Below the pieces are notes generated by a model, which was not told where the DNA came from, ran no database searches, and was given only the letters and a program-made list of their open reading frames with translations. From NCBI GenBank assembly GCA_902624075.1, contig CACNWC010000007.1:1-55777 (forward strand): a DNA stretch of 55,777 nt. The letters run 5' to 3'. The translations under genes and the position numbers were made by a program. The first letter of the stretch is position 1. Every line of letters begins with the position of its first letter. The stretch is from an uncultured Pelagibacteraceae bacterium. Its GTDB lineage: Bacteria > Pseudomonadota > Alphaproteobacteria > Pelagibacterales > Pelagibacteraceae. Shown one piece after another: positions 34,048 to 41,964 of the stretch.

Positions 34048-35088
34048 TTAGTGATTTATTGATGACGAGAAATTCCAAGAACAATCAAAACTAGGCACAT
34101 AAACCCTTGATAATTTAGTATTTCCAAAATAGTGATGAAATATATTAAGCCAATTTTCAACTTGATGGGGTTTTTTGTCTTGACTGCCAACTTGTGCTGT
34201 AATCACACCTTTTGGTTTTAAAATTCTTACTAGAGAATCCATGTTTTTTGCAGCAAGATCAATACAAAACTGATCGTCATTCAAATCAACAAATATATGG
34301 TCATAACTATCTTCCTTAACAGTCTTAATACTTTCAAATGCATCACCCCAAACGCATTTAACTGAATTCTTTTCTGTGGCTTTCTTTCCAATATCACCAA
34401 GGTGCGTATTACAAACCTCTACCACTTCAGGATCTAGTTCATACCAATCAATAAAATTAAATTTTTTGGATATACACTCTCTTGCTACACCTCCATCACC
34501 ACCACCAATTATTGCTGCTCTTTCATTATTTTTATTTAATTTTAAACCTGCGCCTACAAAAGTCGAACTGTACAAATGTTCATCTGATGATGCTACTTGT
34601 ATTTCTCCATCAATAAATAATGACTTTCCAAATTGTTCTAATTCCAATATTTCAATATGTTGGCCAACTTTGGATTTAAAGTCTTCCAAAACTTCATTTA
34701 CAACATATGATTTTTGTAATCCTGGAGAACTATAAATATCATGATATAGAGATCTAGTATCTCTGTTAAATTCTTTTTTTACTATTCTTTTGTGTTTAAA
34801 TTCTGATTTAATTATATCAATTGCAACGGAAGGGCTGATTTTTCCACATGTAAAAAAATCAAAACTAATTATACCTTTTTCTGGAAATGTATGAAAACTT
34901 ATATGACTTTCAGCCAATAAAGCGAGGATTGTAAAACCTTGGGGTTCAAATTTATACTTTGAAATATTGAGAATAGTTACTTTTGACGCTTTAGCAATCT
35001 CATTGATAACTCTCTCAAAAACTGATGGATCGTACTCTTTATCTGTCCCAATTATATCTAAAGTAATGTGCTCCCCAACTTTAATCAT
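34048..35088 (-). CDS. S-adenosylmethionine decarboxylase / aminopropyltransferase fusion (SpeD-SpeE)
   Basis: A 346-residue two-domain polyamine enzyme. Residues 1 to about 120 are class 1b AdoMet decarboxylase: the processing site E60-S61 lies in LLAESHISFHTFPE, with His66 and Cys81 in the positions of the catalytic His and Cys of short SpeD proteins, so Ser61 would become the pyruvoyl group. Residues about 130-346 are an aminopropyltransferase of the spermidine synthase fold (LFIDGEIQVASSDEHLY, AAIIGGGDGGVARE, DWYELDPEVVEV). The fusion makes decarboxylated SAM and uses it for spermidine-type polyamines with methylthioadenosine as by-product. It is the last gene of the mtnP-mtnA-aldolase operon, one base after the aldolase stop. 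The VDLNDDQF catalytic loop differs from the usual D-S-x-D-P. Confidence 0.9.
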   Translation of the reverse strand: MIKVGEHITLDIIGTDKEYDPSVFERVINEIAKASKVTILNISKYKFEPQGFTILALLAESHISFHTFPEKGIISFDFFTCGKISPSVAIDIIKSEFKHKRIVKKEFNRDTRSLYHDIYSSPGLQKSYVVNEVLEDFKSKVGQHIEILELEQFGKSLFIDGEIQVASSDEHLYSSTFVGAGLKLNKNNERAAIIGGGDGGVARECISKKFNFIDWYELDPEVVEVCNTHLGDIGKKATEKNSVKCVWGDAFESIKTVKEDSYDHIFVDLNDDQFCIDLAAKNMDSLVRILKPKGVITAQVGSQDKKPHQVENWLNIFHHYFGNTKLSRVYVPSFDCSWNFSSSINH

Positions 35089-35089
35089 A

Positions 35090-35746
35090 TTACCCTTTTT
35101 TATAGTCTTTAGCTTTTTCTAAAACTTTTTTCATTTCTTCAAATGAAAGAATCTTAGGCTTACCTAACTTTAGAGCAATAGTGTACTGATGACAAATATT
35201 TTCTATCTCTTGTGCAAGTTCAAAAGCTTCTTCCAAATTTTTTCCAAAAGCAACCTGGCCGTGATTAGACATTAGACAAGCACTTCTTTTTTCTAAAGCA
35301 TTAATTACATTATTAGAAAGCTCTTTTGTTCCAAAAGTAGCGTAATCAGCACATTTAATATCTTCACCTCCAGCAAGTGCAATCATATAATGAAACGGAG
35401 GTATTGATTTTCTATGTGAAGATACAGCTGTTGCGTGTGGAGAATGAGCATGAACAATAGCTTGAGCATCATTTTTATTTACATAAATATCTCGATGAAA
35501 TCTCCATTCAGATGAGGGATTGTTGCCTGAGTCATTTTTTTCTACTTCTTCATCAAAACCCATAAAAACAATATCCTCAGGTTTCAAAGTTTCATATTTT
35601 TTTCCTGAGGGTGTAATTAAATATCCTTCTTTATCATCCTCCTTGGATCTTAAAGATATATTGCCTGATCTAAGAGGGGAAAGATTTGTTGAATTTAATT
35701 TTAAAGAATATTCAATAATTTTATTTCTTTGATCCAAATTTTTCAT
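35090..35746 (-). CDS. Class II aldolase, probable 5-(methylthio)ribulose-1-phosphate aldolase (Ald2-like)
   Basis: A 218-residue zinc aldolase resembling L-fuculose-1-phosphate aldolase. The catalytic Glu80 lies in NPSSEWRFH, and the zinc ligands His99, His101 and His162 lie in VHAHSPH and SNHGQVA, with ALAGGEDIKCADYATFGTKE as in FucA. MtnB dehydratases share the fold but not this E-containing SSEWRFH motif. With mtnA upstream (4-base overlap), the likely reaction is 5-(methylthio)ribulose 1-phosphate to dihydroxyacetone phosphate and (methylthio)acetaldehyde. It could also process the 5-deoxyribulose-1-phosphate made from 5'-deoxyadenosine. Assignment from family plus context. Confidence 0.78.
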   Translation of the reverse strand: MKNLDQRNKIIEYSLKLNSTNLSPLRSGNISLRSKEDDKEGYLITPSGKKYETLKPEDIVFMGFDEEVEKNDSGNNPSSEWRFHRDIYVNKNDAQAIVHAHSPHATAVSSHRKSIPPFHYMIALAGGEDIKCADYATFGTKELSNNVINALEKRSACLMSNHGQVAFGKNLEEAFELAQEIENICHQYTIALKLGKPKILSFEEMKKVLEKAKDYKKG

Positions 35747-36813
35747 TTAAATAAATCTTTTAGTCCTTTTTCTGATGCTTCGCACACACCTTTTTCGGTG
35801 ATCAAACCTGTTACGTATTTTGCAGGTGTCACATCAAAAGCTAAATTTTTAGCTTTACTTTTTTTTGGATAAATTTGTATCTTTTTTATATCTCCTTTTT
35901 CATCAAAACCTTCAATGTGAGATAATTCTTCTGAATTTCTCTCTTCAATTGGAATATCTTTATGATTTTTAATATTCCAGTCTATTGTTGAGCTTGGGAG
36001 TGCTACATAAAAAGGAACATTGTTATCATGAGCTGCTAAAGCCTTTAAGTAGGTACCAACTTTATTACAAACATCACCGTTAGCTAAAGTTCTATCTGTA
36101 CCAACAATACACATATCAACTTCTCCTCTTTGCATCAAAATTCCACCAGTGTTATCTGCAATAATTGTATTTTTAATTCCCTCTTCATTTAACTCATAAG
36201 AAGTTAAGTTAGCTCCTTGGTTTCTTGGTCTTGTTTCATCAGCCCAAACATGGACTGGAATACCTTTTTTATGTGCATGATATATTGGAGAAGTTGCCGT
36301 TCCCCAATTAATAGTTGCCAGCCATCCTGCATTACAATGTGTAAGAATATTTACAGTATCTTTTTTTTTATTATAGATATCCTCGATTATTTTAAGACCA
36401 TTTAAACCTATATTCTCACAAAACTTAATATCTTCTTCACAAATTTCTTTTGCTTCATTGGTAGCTATCTCTAAAATTTTATCACTATTAACACCTGATA
36501 ATTTGCTCATCATTCTATCTACTGCCCATTTTAAATTGATAGCAGTTGGTCTAGATTGTATTAAATCATCAGCTGATTTTTTTAAAAAAGTTTGATCATT
36601 ATTTTCAAGGATTGCTAAAACTAATCCATATGCTGCGGTAGCTCCTATTAAAGGAGCACCTCTTACTTCCATTACTTTAATTGCATTTATCGCATCATTT
36701 ACTGTTTTTAGATCTTTAATAACAAATTGATGTGGAAGTTTTGTTTGATCAATTATTTTAACAATATTATCTTCAAACCAAATAGTTCGATATTCTTTTC
36801 CCTCTATTTTCAT
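35743..36813 (-). CDS. mtnA: S-methyl-5-thioribose-1-phosphate isomerase
   Basis: A 356-residue member of the eIF2B-related isomerase family. The stretches RGAPLIGATAAYGL, RPTAINLKWAVDRM, LTHCNAGWLAT (catalytic Cys), ETRPRNQGA and VGTDRTLANGDVCNK (catalytic Asp) are the MtnA hallmarks. It converts methylthioribose 1-phosphate into methylthioribulose 1-phosphate. It overlaps both mtnP and the aldolase by 4 bases, so translation is coupled. The length agrees with the family. Confidence 0.94.
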   Translation of the reverse strand: MKIEGKEYRTIWFEDNIVKIIDQTKLPHQFVIKDLKTVNDAINAIKVMEVRGAPLIGATAAYGLVLAILENNDQTFLKKSADDLIQSRPTAINLKWAVDRMMSKLSGVNSDKILEIATNEAKEICEEDIKFCENIGLNGLKIIEDIYNKKKDTVNILTHCNAGWLATINWGTATSPIYHAHKKGIPVHVWADETRPRNQGANLTSYELNEEGIKNTIIADNTGGILMQRGEVDMCIVGTDRTLANGDVCNKVGTYLKALAAHDNNVPFYVALPSSTIDWNIKNHKDIPIEERNSEELSHIEGFDEKGDIKKIQIYPKKSKAKNLAFDVTPAKYVTGLITEKGVCEASEKGLKDLFK

Positions 36814-37682
36814 TTATTTAAAACTCTACCTGCAACTGTTTTTAATTTTTCTATAGTTTTTTTTGTTCTTTTTTCTGGAGCAGTTATAATTGCTACATCT
36901 AGACAATTATTTGAAGGATCTTTAGGATCAATGTGATTTTCAAAATTATCTATTAAATTTTTAATCATATTCTTTGCTTTTGCAGCATTTCCTAGTAAAA
37001 CTTTTATTACTTGTTGCACATCAACATTTTCATGATCTGGATGCCAGCAATCATAATCTGTAACCATAGAAACTGATGCATACCTAATTTCTGCTTCTCT
37101 TGCTAACTTTGCTTCAGGCATGTTGGTCATACCAATTACATCTGCTTTCCAGGATCTATATAAATTTGATTCTGCTAATGTTGAAAATTGAGGTCCCTCC
37201 ATTACAACATATGTTCCACCTCTTTGATATTCTATTTTTTCTTTCTTGATCGCATCTTCGCATGCATTCATAAGTCCATTAGACGTAGGATGAGCCATAG
37301 AAACATGCGCAACTATTTCATCATCAAAAAAAGTTTTTACTCTTGAAAAAGTTCTGTCAATAAATTGGTCAATAATAACAAATTTTCCAGGAGGTAAATC
37401 TTCTTTTAATGAACCAACAGCTGAAACTGAGACTATATCTGTAACTCCTAATTGCTTTAAAGCATCAATATTTGCTCTAAAATTAATTTTAGAAGGTGAA
37501 ATAAAATGTCCTCTTCCATGCCTTGGTAAAAAATAAACTTCTTTTTTATTATAAATTGTTTTCAAGATTTGATCAGAGGGATTGCCCCAGGGTGTATTCA
37601 AATCTATTAATTCTCTATCAGTAAATTCCTCAACATCATAAAGACCACTTCCTCCAATGATTGCTAATTTATTTCTTGTCAT
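36810..37682 (-). CDS. mtnP: S-methyl-5'-thioadenosine phosphorylase
   Basis: A 290-residue trimeric purine nucleoside phosphorylase of the MTAP group. IGGSGLYDVEEF at the start, FLPRHGRGHFISPSKINFRA for phosphate and base, VVMEGPQFSTLAES, and IGMTNMPEAKLAREAEI plus VTDYDCWHPDHENV are diagnostic. It cleaves methylthioadenosine into adenine and methylthioribose 1-phosphate. It is the first gene of the four-gene operon that ends with the SpeD-SpeE fusion, the source of its substrate, and diverges from apt, which takes the adenine; the start codons are 41 bases apart. Confidence 0.94.
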   Translation of the reverse strand: MTRNKLAIIGGSGLYDVEEFTDRELIDLNTPWGNPSDQILKTIYNKKEVYFLPRHGRGHFISPSKINFRANIDALKQLGVTDIVSVSAVGSLKEDLPPGKFVIIDQFIDRTFSRVKTFFDDEIVAHVSMAHPTSNGLMNACEDAIKKEKIEYQRGGTYVVMEGPQFSTLAESNLYRSWKADVIGMTNMPEAKLAREAEIRYASVSMVTDYDCWHPDHENVDVQQVIKVLLGNAAKAKNMIKNLIDNFENHIDPKDPSNNCLDVAIITAPEKRTKKTIEKLKTVAGRVLNK

Positions 37683-37723
37683 GTTAAAAAATTAATTTAT
37701 TTATACTTTAATAATTGCTTATT

Positions 37724-38251
37724 ATGAATTTAAAAGATTATATTAGATCCATCCAAGATTATCCAAAAAAGGGTATTCTTTTCAGAGATATTACTACATT
37801 AATCAAAAATAAAGATGCCTTTGCTGAAACAATCAATCAAATAGTTGAGAGATCTAAAAATTATGATTTCAATAAAATTGCTGCCATTGAATCTAGAGGA
37901 TTTGTTTTTGCTTCAGCAGTTTCTTATATTTTGAAAAAACCCTTTATAATGCTTAGAAAAAAAAATAAACTTCCTGCAGAGGTTCATTCTATTGACTTTG
38001 AATTAGAATATGGAACAGCAACTATTGAAGTTCATAAAGATTCAATTGAAAAAAATGATAGTGTTTTAATTATTGATGATTTAATTGCCACTGGAGGTAC
38101 AGCGGAAGCTGCTGCAAAGTTAATTGAAATGTCAGATGGTAAAGTCGCTGCATTTATTTTTGTTATTAATCTATTTGATTTAGACGGTTGTCAACTACTT
38201 AAAAAAAAAGGTTACAAAGTTGAAAATCTAATTGAATTTCCTGGACATTAA
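37724..38251 (+). CDS. apt: Adenine phosphoribosyltransferase
   Basis: About 175 residues of a type I phosphoribosyltransferase that turns adenine and PRPP into AMP. The start MNLKDYIRSIQDYPKKGILF aligns with known Apt proteins, so the ATG at 37724 is preferred over the in-frame TTG at 37715. AAIESRGFVFASAV, RKKNKLPAEV and the PRPP loop LIIDDLIATGGTAEA are present. It is divergent from mtnP and recovers the adenine released there. The stop is 3 bases from the 3' end of the tRNA gene on the other strand. Confidence 0.93.
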   Translation: MNLKDYIRSIQDYPKKGILFRDITTLIKNKDAFAETINQIVERSKNYDFNKIAAIESRGFVFASAVSYILKKPFIMLRKKNKLPAEVHSIDFELEYGTATIEVHKDSIEKNDSVLIIDDLIATGGTAEAAAKLIEMSDGKVAAFIFVINLFDLDGCQLLKKKGYKVENLIEFPGH

Positions 38252-38254
38252 ATT

Positions 38255-38331
38255 TGGTAGCGGGAAGTGGGATCGAACCACTGACCTCAGGCTTATGAGT
38301 CCTGCGCTCTAACCAACTGAGCTACCCCGCC
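38255..38331 (-). tRNA. tRNA with anticodon CAT (probably tRNA-Met, elongator)
   Basis: A 77-nt cloverleaf with encoded CCA: acceptor GGCGGGG, TA, D-arm GCTC-AGTTGGTTA-GAGC, anticodon arm CAGGA-CTCATAA-GCCTG, T-arm AGTGG-TTCGATC-CCACT, then TCCCGCT-A-CCA. The anticodon is CAT. The first and last acceptor pairs are G-U, and the pair closing the anticodon loop is A31-G39, which is unusual. The D-loop and no C1-A72 type mismatch rule out initiator tRNA. tRNA-Ile2 (lysidine-modified CAT) is an alternative. It is convergent with apt. Confidence 0.85.
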
Positions 38332-38436
38332 ATATAATTATTGTTGATTTATAATAGTTTTATTTTTTGTTTCAATACTTATCCACAAGCAAGAATCTGA
38401 TTGAAATAATGATTTTGCAAGGTAATTTCTTTTTTT

Positions 38437-39471
38437 GTGAGAATTGAAGAAGAATTAAAATTAGATTATTCAGACGTATTATTTAGGCCTAAAAGAAGTA
38501 CATTAAAAAGTCGTAAAGATGTAAATCTGTTAAGGACTTATAGATTTAAATATAGCAAAAATGAATGGTCAGGAATACCTATAATGGCTGCCAACATGGA
38601 TGGTGTTGGTGAACTTAGTATTGCGGAAAAACTAAGTGAACATGGTATGATCACATGTTTAACTAAACAACATGATGTTAAAAAAATTAAACATAATAAA
38701 AATATTAAAAAAATTTATCAAAATATAGCTCTTAGTGTGGGAATTAAAAAAGAAGATTTTGCAAATTTAGACAAAGTATTAAAAGAATTTAGTTTTTTTA
38801 AATTCATATGTATAGATGTGGCCAATGGTTATTCAGAGCATTTCACTAATTTTGTTAAATCAGTAAGAGATAAATATCCTACAAAAACCATAATTGCAGG
38901 TAATGTTGTAACGGCTGATATGACTCAAGAATTAGTTTTAAGTGGTGCTGATATAGTAAAAGTAGGTATTGGCCCAGGAAGCGTGTGCACAACTAGAATA
39001 CAAACAGGAGTTGGTTATCCCCAATTAAGTGCTGTAATTGAATGTGCGGATGCAGCACATGGGCTTGGTGCTCACATAATTGCAGACGGTGGTTGCACTT
39101 GTCCAGGAGACGTTGCTAAAGGTTTTGGTGGAGGGGCAGATTTTGTAATGTTAGGAGGAATGTTAGCAGGTCACGATGAAGGTAATGGAAAGTTAGTAAA
39201 GACAAATGGAACAAAATATATAGAATTTTATGGATCTAGTTCTGAGATTGCTAACAAAAAACACTATGGCGGATTAGCAGATTATAGAAGTAGTGAAGGT
39301 AGAACTGTAAGAGTTAAGTATAGAGGAAAAATAAATGATACTGTTTTAAATATTCTTGGAGGTGTTAGAAGCAGCTGCACTTATGTTGGTGCGCCCTCTC
39401 TGAAACAATTAAGCAAATGCACCACGTTTGTAAGAGTGAGTAGTCAATATAATGATACTTTTACTAAATAA
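38437..39471 (+). CDS. guaC: GMP reductase
   Basis: A 344-residue NADPH enzyme that deaminates GMP to IMP. The start MRIEEELKL and the stretches DYSDVLFRPKRSTLKSR, GIPIMAANMDGVG, GIGPGSVCTTRIQTGVGYPQ (catalytic Cys) and GGCTCPGDVAKGFGGGADFVMLGGM match GuaC and exclude IMPDH, which carries two CBS domains. GTG at 38437 fits the E. coli-type N-terminus. The 105 bases before it (38332-38436), between the tRNA and this gene, contain no other gene. With apt it forms a small purine-salvage cluster. Confidence 0.93.
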   Translation: MRIEEELKLDYSDVLFRPKRSTLKSRKDVNLLRTYRFKYSKNEWSGIPIMAANMDGVGELSIAEKLSEHGMITCLTKQHDVKKIKHNKNIKKIYQNIALSVGIKKEDFANLDKVLKEFSFFKFICIDVANGYSEHFTNFVKSVRDKYPTKTIIAGNVVTADMTQELVLSGADIVKVGIGPGSVCTTRIQTGVGYPQLSAVIECADAAHGLGAHIIADGGCTCPGDVAKGFGGGADFVMLGGMLAGHDEGNGKLVKTNGTKYIEFYGSSSEIANKKHYGGLADYRSSEGRTVRVKYRGKINDTVLNILGGVRSSCTYVGAPSLKQLSKCTTFVRVSSQYNDTFTK

Positions 39472-39480
39472 ATTGAATAT

Positions 39481-39687
39481 CTAAAAAATTATTAATCCAA
39501 AAAGAATTAAACCTGTTGAAGCTGCCGCAGAAAAATACAGTTTTTTTCTAGTCTCATTTTTTTTATTAGTCTCTATTCTGTTCAACAATATATTGATATC
39601 AGTGCTTTTAATTTGTGCTTGAGATTTTTCTTGGTCTAAATACTTTGAGACAAGTTGTTCTTTAACATTTGATACTATATTTTTCAT
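39481..39687 (-). CDS. Small tail-anchored protein, paralogue A
   Basis: A 68-residue protein with a charged N-terminal region and one C-terminal membrane segment (LYFSAAASTGLILFGLIIF). The middle IKSTDINILLNRI and the NKKNETRKKLY junction correspond to IKPNRVDINVLKSKL and NKEFKKNLY of the next protein, so the two appear to be tandem duplicates. The ATG is preceded by TTAGGTGATTAAAT. No known family. It reads on the minus strand, downstream of its paralogue. Confidence 0.7.
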   Translation of the reverse strand: MKNIVSNVKEQLVSKYLDQEKSQAQIKSTDINILLNRIETNKKNETRKKLYFSAAASTGLILFGLIIF

Positions 39688-39728
39688 ATTATTATTTAAT
39701 CACCTAACACAAATATTTGCAAATTTTC

Positions 39729-39959
39729 TCAAAGTGAGAAATAAATACCTAAAAAACCTAATGCTAATATCAGAGAAGACAAGATATATAAATTTTTCTT
39801 AAATTCTTTGTTTTCTGTCTCTTGAAGTTTCGATTTTAAAACATTTATATCAACTCTATTTGGTTTGATTTGCCTAGTTTTTAAAGGCTTTTCAGCACTA
39901 GAAACATCATTTGGGGTCTCGATGTTAACTTGGTTATCTGCAAAGCCTTTAGTATTCAT
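39729..39959 (-). CDS. Small tail-anchored protein, paralogue B
   Basis: A 76-residue protein with an Asn/Thr/Lys-rich N-terminal half, the motif IKPNRVDINVLKSKL and a C-terminal membrane segment (YILSSLILALGFLGIYFSL). It is related to the 68-residue neighbour downstream in the same order of segments. Its start is divergent from the duplicated helix-turn-helix gene with a shared region of about 110 bases. No family recognised; a tail-anchored inner-membrane location with the N-terminus in the cytoplasm is predicted. Confidence 0.7.
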   Translation of the reverse strand: MNTKGFADNQVNIETPNDVSSAEKPLKTRQIKPNRVDINVLKSKLQETENKEFKKNLYILSSLILALGFLGIYFSL

Positions 39960-40027
39960 AGTATTATTAAATCACACTCACTAAGTTCTATCAAATTAGA
40001 AAAAGTTCAATGTGGGTCACTATTTGG

Positions 40028-40056
40028 TTGACACATGTCCATTTTGGGTTTCATAT
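40028..40056 (+). promoter_or_regulatory. Putative promoter for the HTH protein
   Basis: A consensus TTGACA at 40028-40033 is followed after 17 bases by TCATAT (40051-40056), a poor -10. It lies within the alternative longer reading frame and about 40 bases before the ATG at 40073, which supports that later start. In AT-rich DNA a weak -10 is not informative by itself. Confidence 0.4.
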
Positions 40057-40072
40057 CTCAATTTTAATAATT

Positions 40073-41053
40073 ATGAGCTTAAGACAAATAGATTTTTCAA
40101 AAGTTTTAAATGATGATCAAGTTTATGATCATATGATGAGGAGTTATGATCAATTGGGAAGAGATTGGATCGTTCATCAATGGAGCTGGATGAATAATGT
40201 TTATCAGGCTTTTAGAGATCATTATAAATACTTAATTGTAATCTCTTTAATTGAAAAAACTTTACAATTTTACGATCAAATGAATATTCAATATTCTTTT
40301 GATAATTTTTATTCAAAATCATCTCTCCATATAGAAAAATTTAGTATCACGGAACTTTGTGAAAAACTTCAATTACCCAAAGAAACAGTTAGACGAAAAG
40401 TTTTAGAACTTGAAAAATTGGGTGTTTTAAAACGAGTGAAAAAACAAATAATAATAGATCGCTCCGTCTTTTCTCAAGTGAAGCCTGAGAGACAGGTAAA
40501 AACAACTGCTAAATATATTTATTTAATTTCAGAAATTTTTAATAAAGATGGAATTTATCAAAAAAAACTCAATGCAAAATTTATTGAAAATATAATTAAA
40601 AAAAACTTTAGTATATGTTGGAGATGGTTTTATAGAATGCAAATTCCTATGATCATTGGCTACCATGAAATGTTTGAAGATGTGGCAACTTTCCATCTTT
40701 GGGGTACTGTTGCAATGAACCAAGCTTTTAATTATAAAAAATATGTAGATGATTCAAATGTCCAATCTTTAAGACCAGATTATATGACATTTAACAAAGG
40801 CATAATTGAAGAAGAAGGAGCTACGACTGGTGTAAGTGCTATGTCCTTATCTGATATGACAAATATTCCAAGAGCTACTGTCATTAGAAAATGTAAATTT
40901 TTAGTAGAACAAGGATACTTAAAACTTAATGATAAAAAACAATATGTTATGACAGGATATAATATTGATAAAATTCTTCCATATCAGAGAAAAGTTTTTA
41001 GAAATAAAGCAAAATTTTTAAGAAAAACTCTTAATCTTTTAACTATTTCATAA
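40073..41053 (+). CDS. Internally duplicated winged helix-turn-helix protein
   Basis: About 326 residues from ATG 40073. The frame is open to 40010, but that extension (MWVTIWLTHVHFG) looks noncoding and holds a promoter-like element. Two winged-helix units are visible: residues about 91-130 (ITELCEKLQLPKETVRRKVL with EKLGVLK) and 257-296 (MSLSDMTNIPRATVIRKCKF with VEQGYLK). Each is preceded by a Trp-rich helical segment (DWIVHQWSWMNN; ICWRWFYRMQI). It is likely a DNA-binding regulator with two covalently linked wHTH domains. Target unknown; it diverges from the tail-anchored pair. No named family recognised. Confidence 0.75.
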   Translation: MSLRQIDFSKVLNDDQVYDHMMRSYDQLGRDWIVHQWSWMNNVYQAFRDHYKYLIVISLIEKTLQFYDQMNIQYSFDNFYSKSSLHIEKFSITELCEKLQLPKETVRRKVLELEKLGVLKRVKKQIIIDRSVFSQVKPERQVKTTAKYIYLISEIFNKDGIYQKKLNAKFIENIIKKNFSICWRWFYRMQIPMIIGYHEMFEDVATFHLWGTVAMNQAFNYKKYVDDSNVQSLRPDYMTFNKGIIEEEGATTGVSAMSLSDMTNIPRATVIRKCKFLVEQGYLKLNDKKQYVMTGYNIDKILPYQRKVFRNKAKFLRKTLNLLTIS

Positions 41054-41112
41054 ACTTGAATAAACTATAAAAATCTTTAAAATTATATTTGTTAGCATTA
41101 CACAGAGGGGTC

Positions 41113-41964
41113 ATGGGTATAGTAACAACGATAGCACCAATCGCTTTAGCACTAATCATGTTGGGATTAGGTGCATCTTTAACTGTTAAAGATTTTACAA
41201 GAGTAGCCTCAAATCCTAAAGATTTTTTTATTGGAATATTTTGTCAGCTAGTATTACTTCCAATTGTTGCATATCTTTTAATAATTATTTTTAGAACTCC
41301 AATAGAATTAGCATTAGGTGTAATGTTAATTGCAGCTGCTCCTGGTGGTGTGACTTCAAATGTACTTACTAAATTTGCTAACGGAGATGTGGCTCTTTCA
41401 ATAACTCTAACAGCAATTACTAGTTTAATAAGTATCGTATCTGTTCCCTACGTTGTTTTTTTATCAATTGAATTATTTGATATTACATATGTTAAAAAAG
41501 AAGTTTCAATGCTCAGTATATCTTTAAAAATGTTCTTTGTTGTAACAGTTCCAGTAATAATTGGAATGATTTTAAGAAAACTGTTTGGTAATTTTATTGT
41601 AAACAATATGAAAATTATCAATAAATTATCTATTGGTTTATTCATAATTGTTTTTATTGCTATCTATATTGAAGAATGGGATAGCATTATAATGTTTTTA
41701 ACAAGAGCTGGTGAAATTGCTTTCACCTTAAATGTTACAATGATGATTTTAGCTTTTTATATAGCTAAATTTTTTGCAACTGGTGTTGCTCAAAGAAGAT
41801 GTATATCTTTAGAAGCTGGTCTTCAAAATGGAACTTTAGCAGTTTTTGTGGGAATACAATTATTTGGGACTAACATGACATATATGGTCCCAACTGCAGC
41901 TTATGCATTAATCATGATGCTAACTTCTGTAATTTTTGTACTTATTTTAAGAAAAAAAACTTAA
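41113..41964 (+). CDS. Bile acid:sodium symporter (BASS) family transporter
   Basis: About 284 residues with nine to ten hydrophobic segments. APIALALIMLGLGASLTVKD near the start and AAAPGGVTSNVLTKFANGDV, with its Pro-Gly-Gly crossing, are the BASS family signatures. AGG-rich AGAGGGG precedes ATG 41113; an in-frame TTG at 41089 has no such site. Members carry organic anions such as pyruvate, pantoate or bile acids with sodium; the substrate is unknown. Its stop codon abuts that of the convergent dimethylglycine dehydrogenase-like gene. Confidence 0.85.
   Translation: MGIVTTIAPIALALIMLGLGASLTVKDFTRVASNPKDFFIGIFCQLVLLPIVAYLLIIIFRTPIELALGVMLIAAAPGGVTSNVLTKFANGDVALSITLTAITSLISIVSVPYVVFLSIELFDITYVKKEVSMLSISLKMFFVVTVPVIIGMILRKLFGNFIVNNMKIINKLSIGLFIIVFIAIYIEEWDSIIMFLTRAGEIAFTLNVTMMILAFYIAKFFATGVAQRRCISLEAGLQNGTLAVFVGIQLFGTNMTYMVPTAAYALIMMLTSVIFVLILRKKT

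Noticed and set aside
35090..35746. Methylthioribulose-1-phosphate dehydratase MtnB
   Set aside because: The SSEWRFH motif with Glu80 is the FucA-type aldolase signature and no mtnC or mtnD follows.
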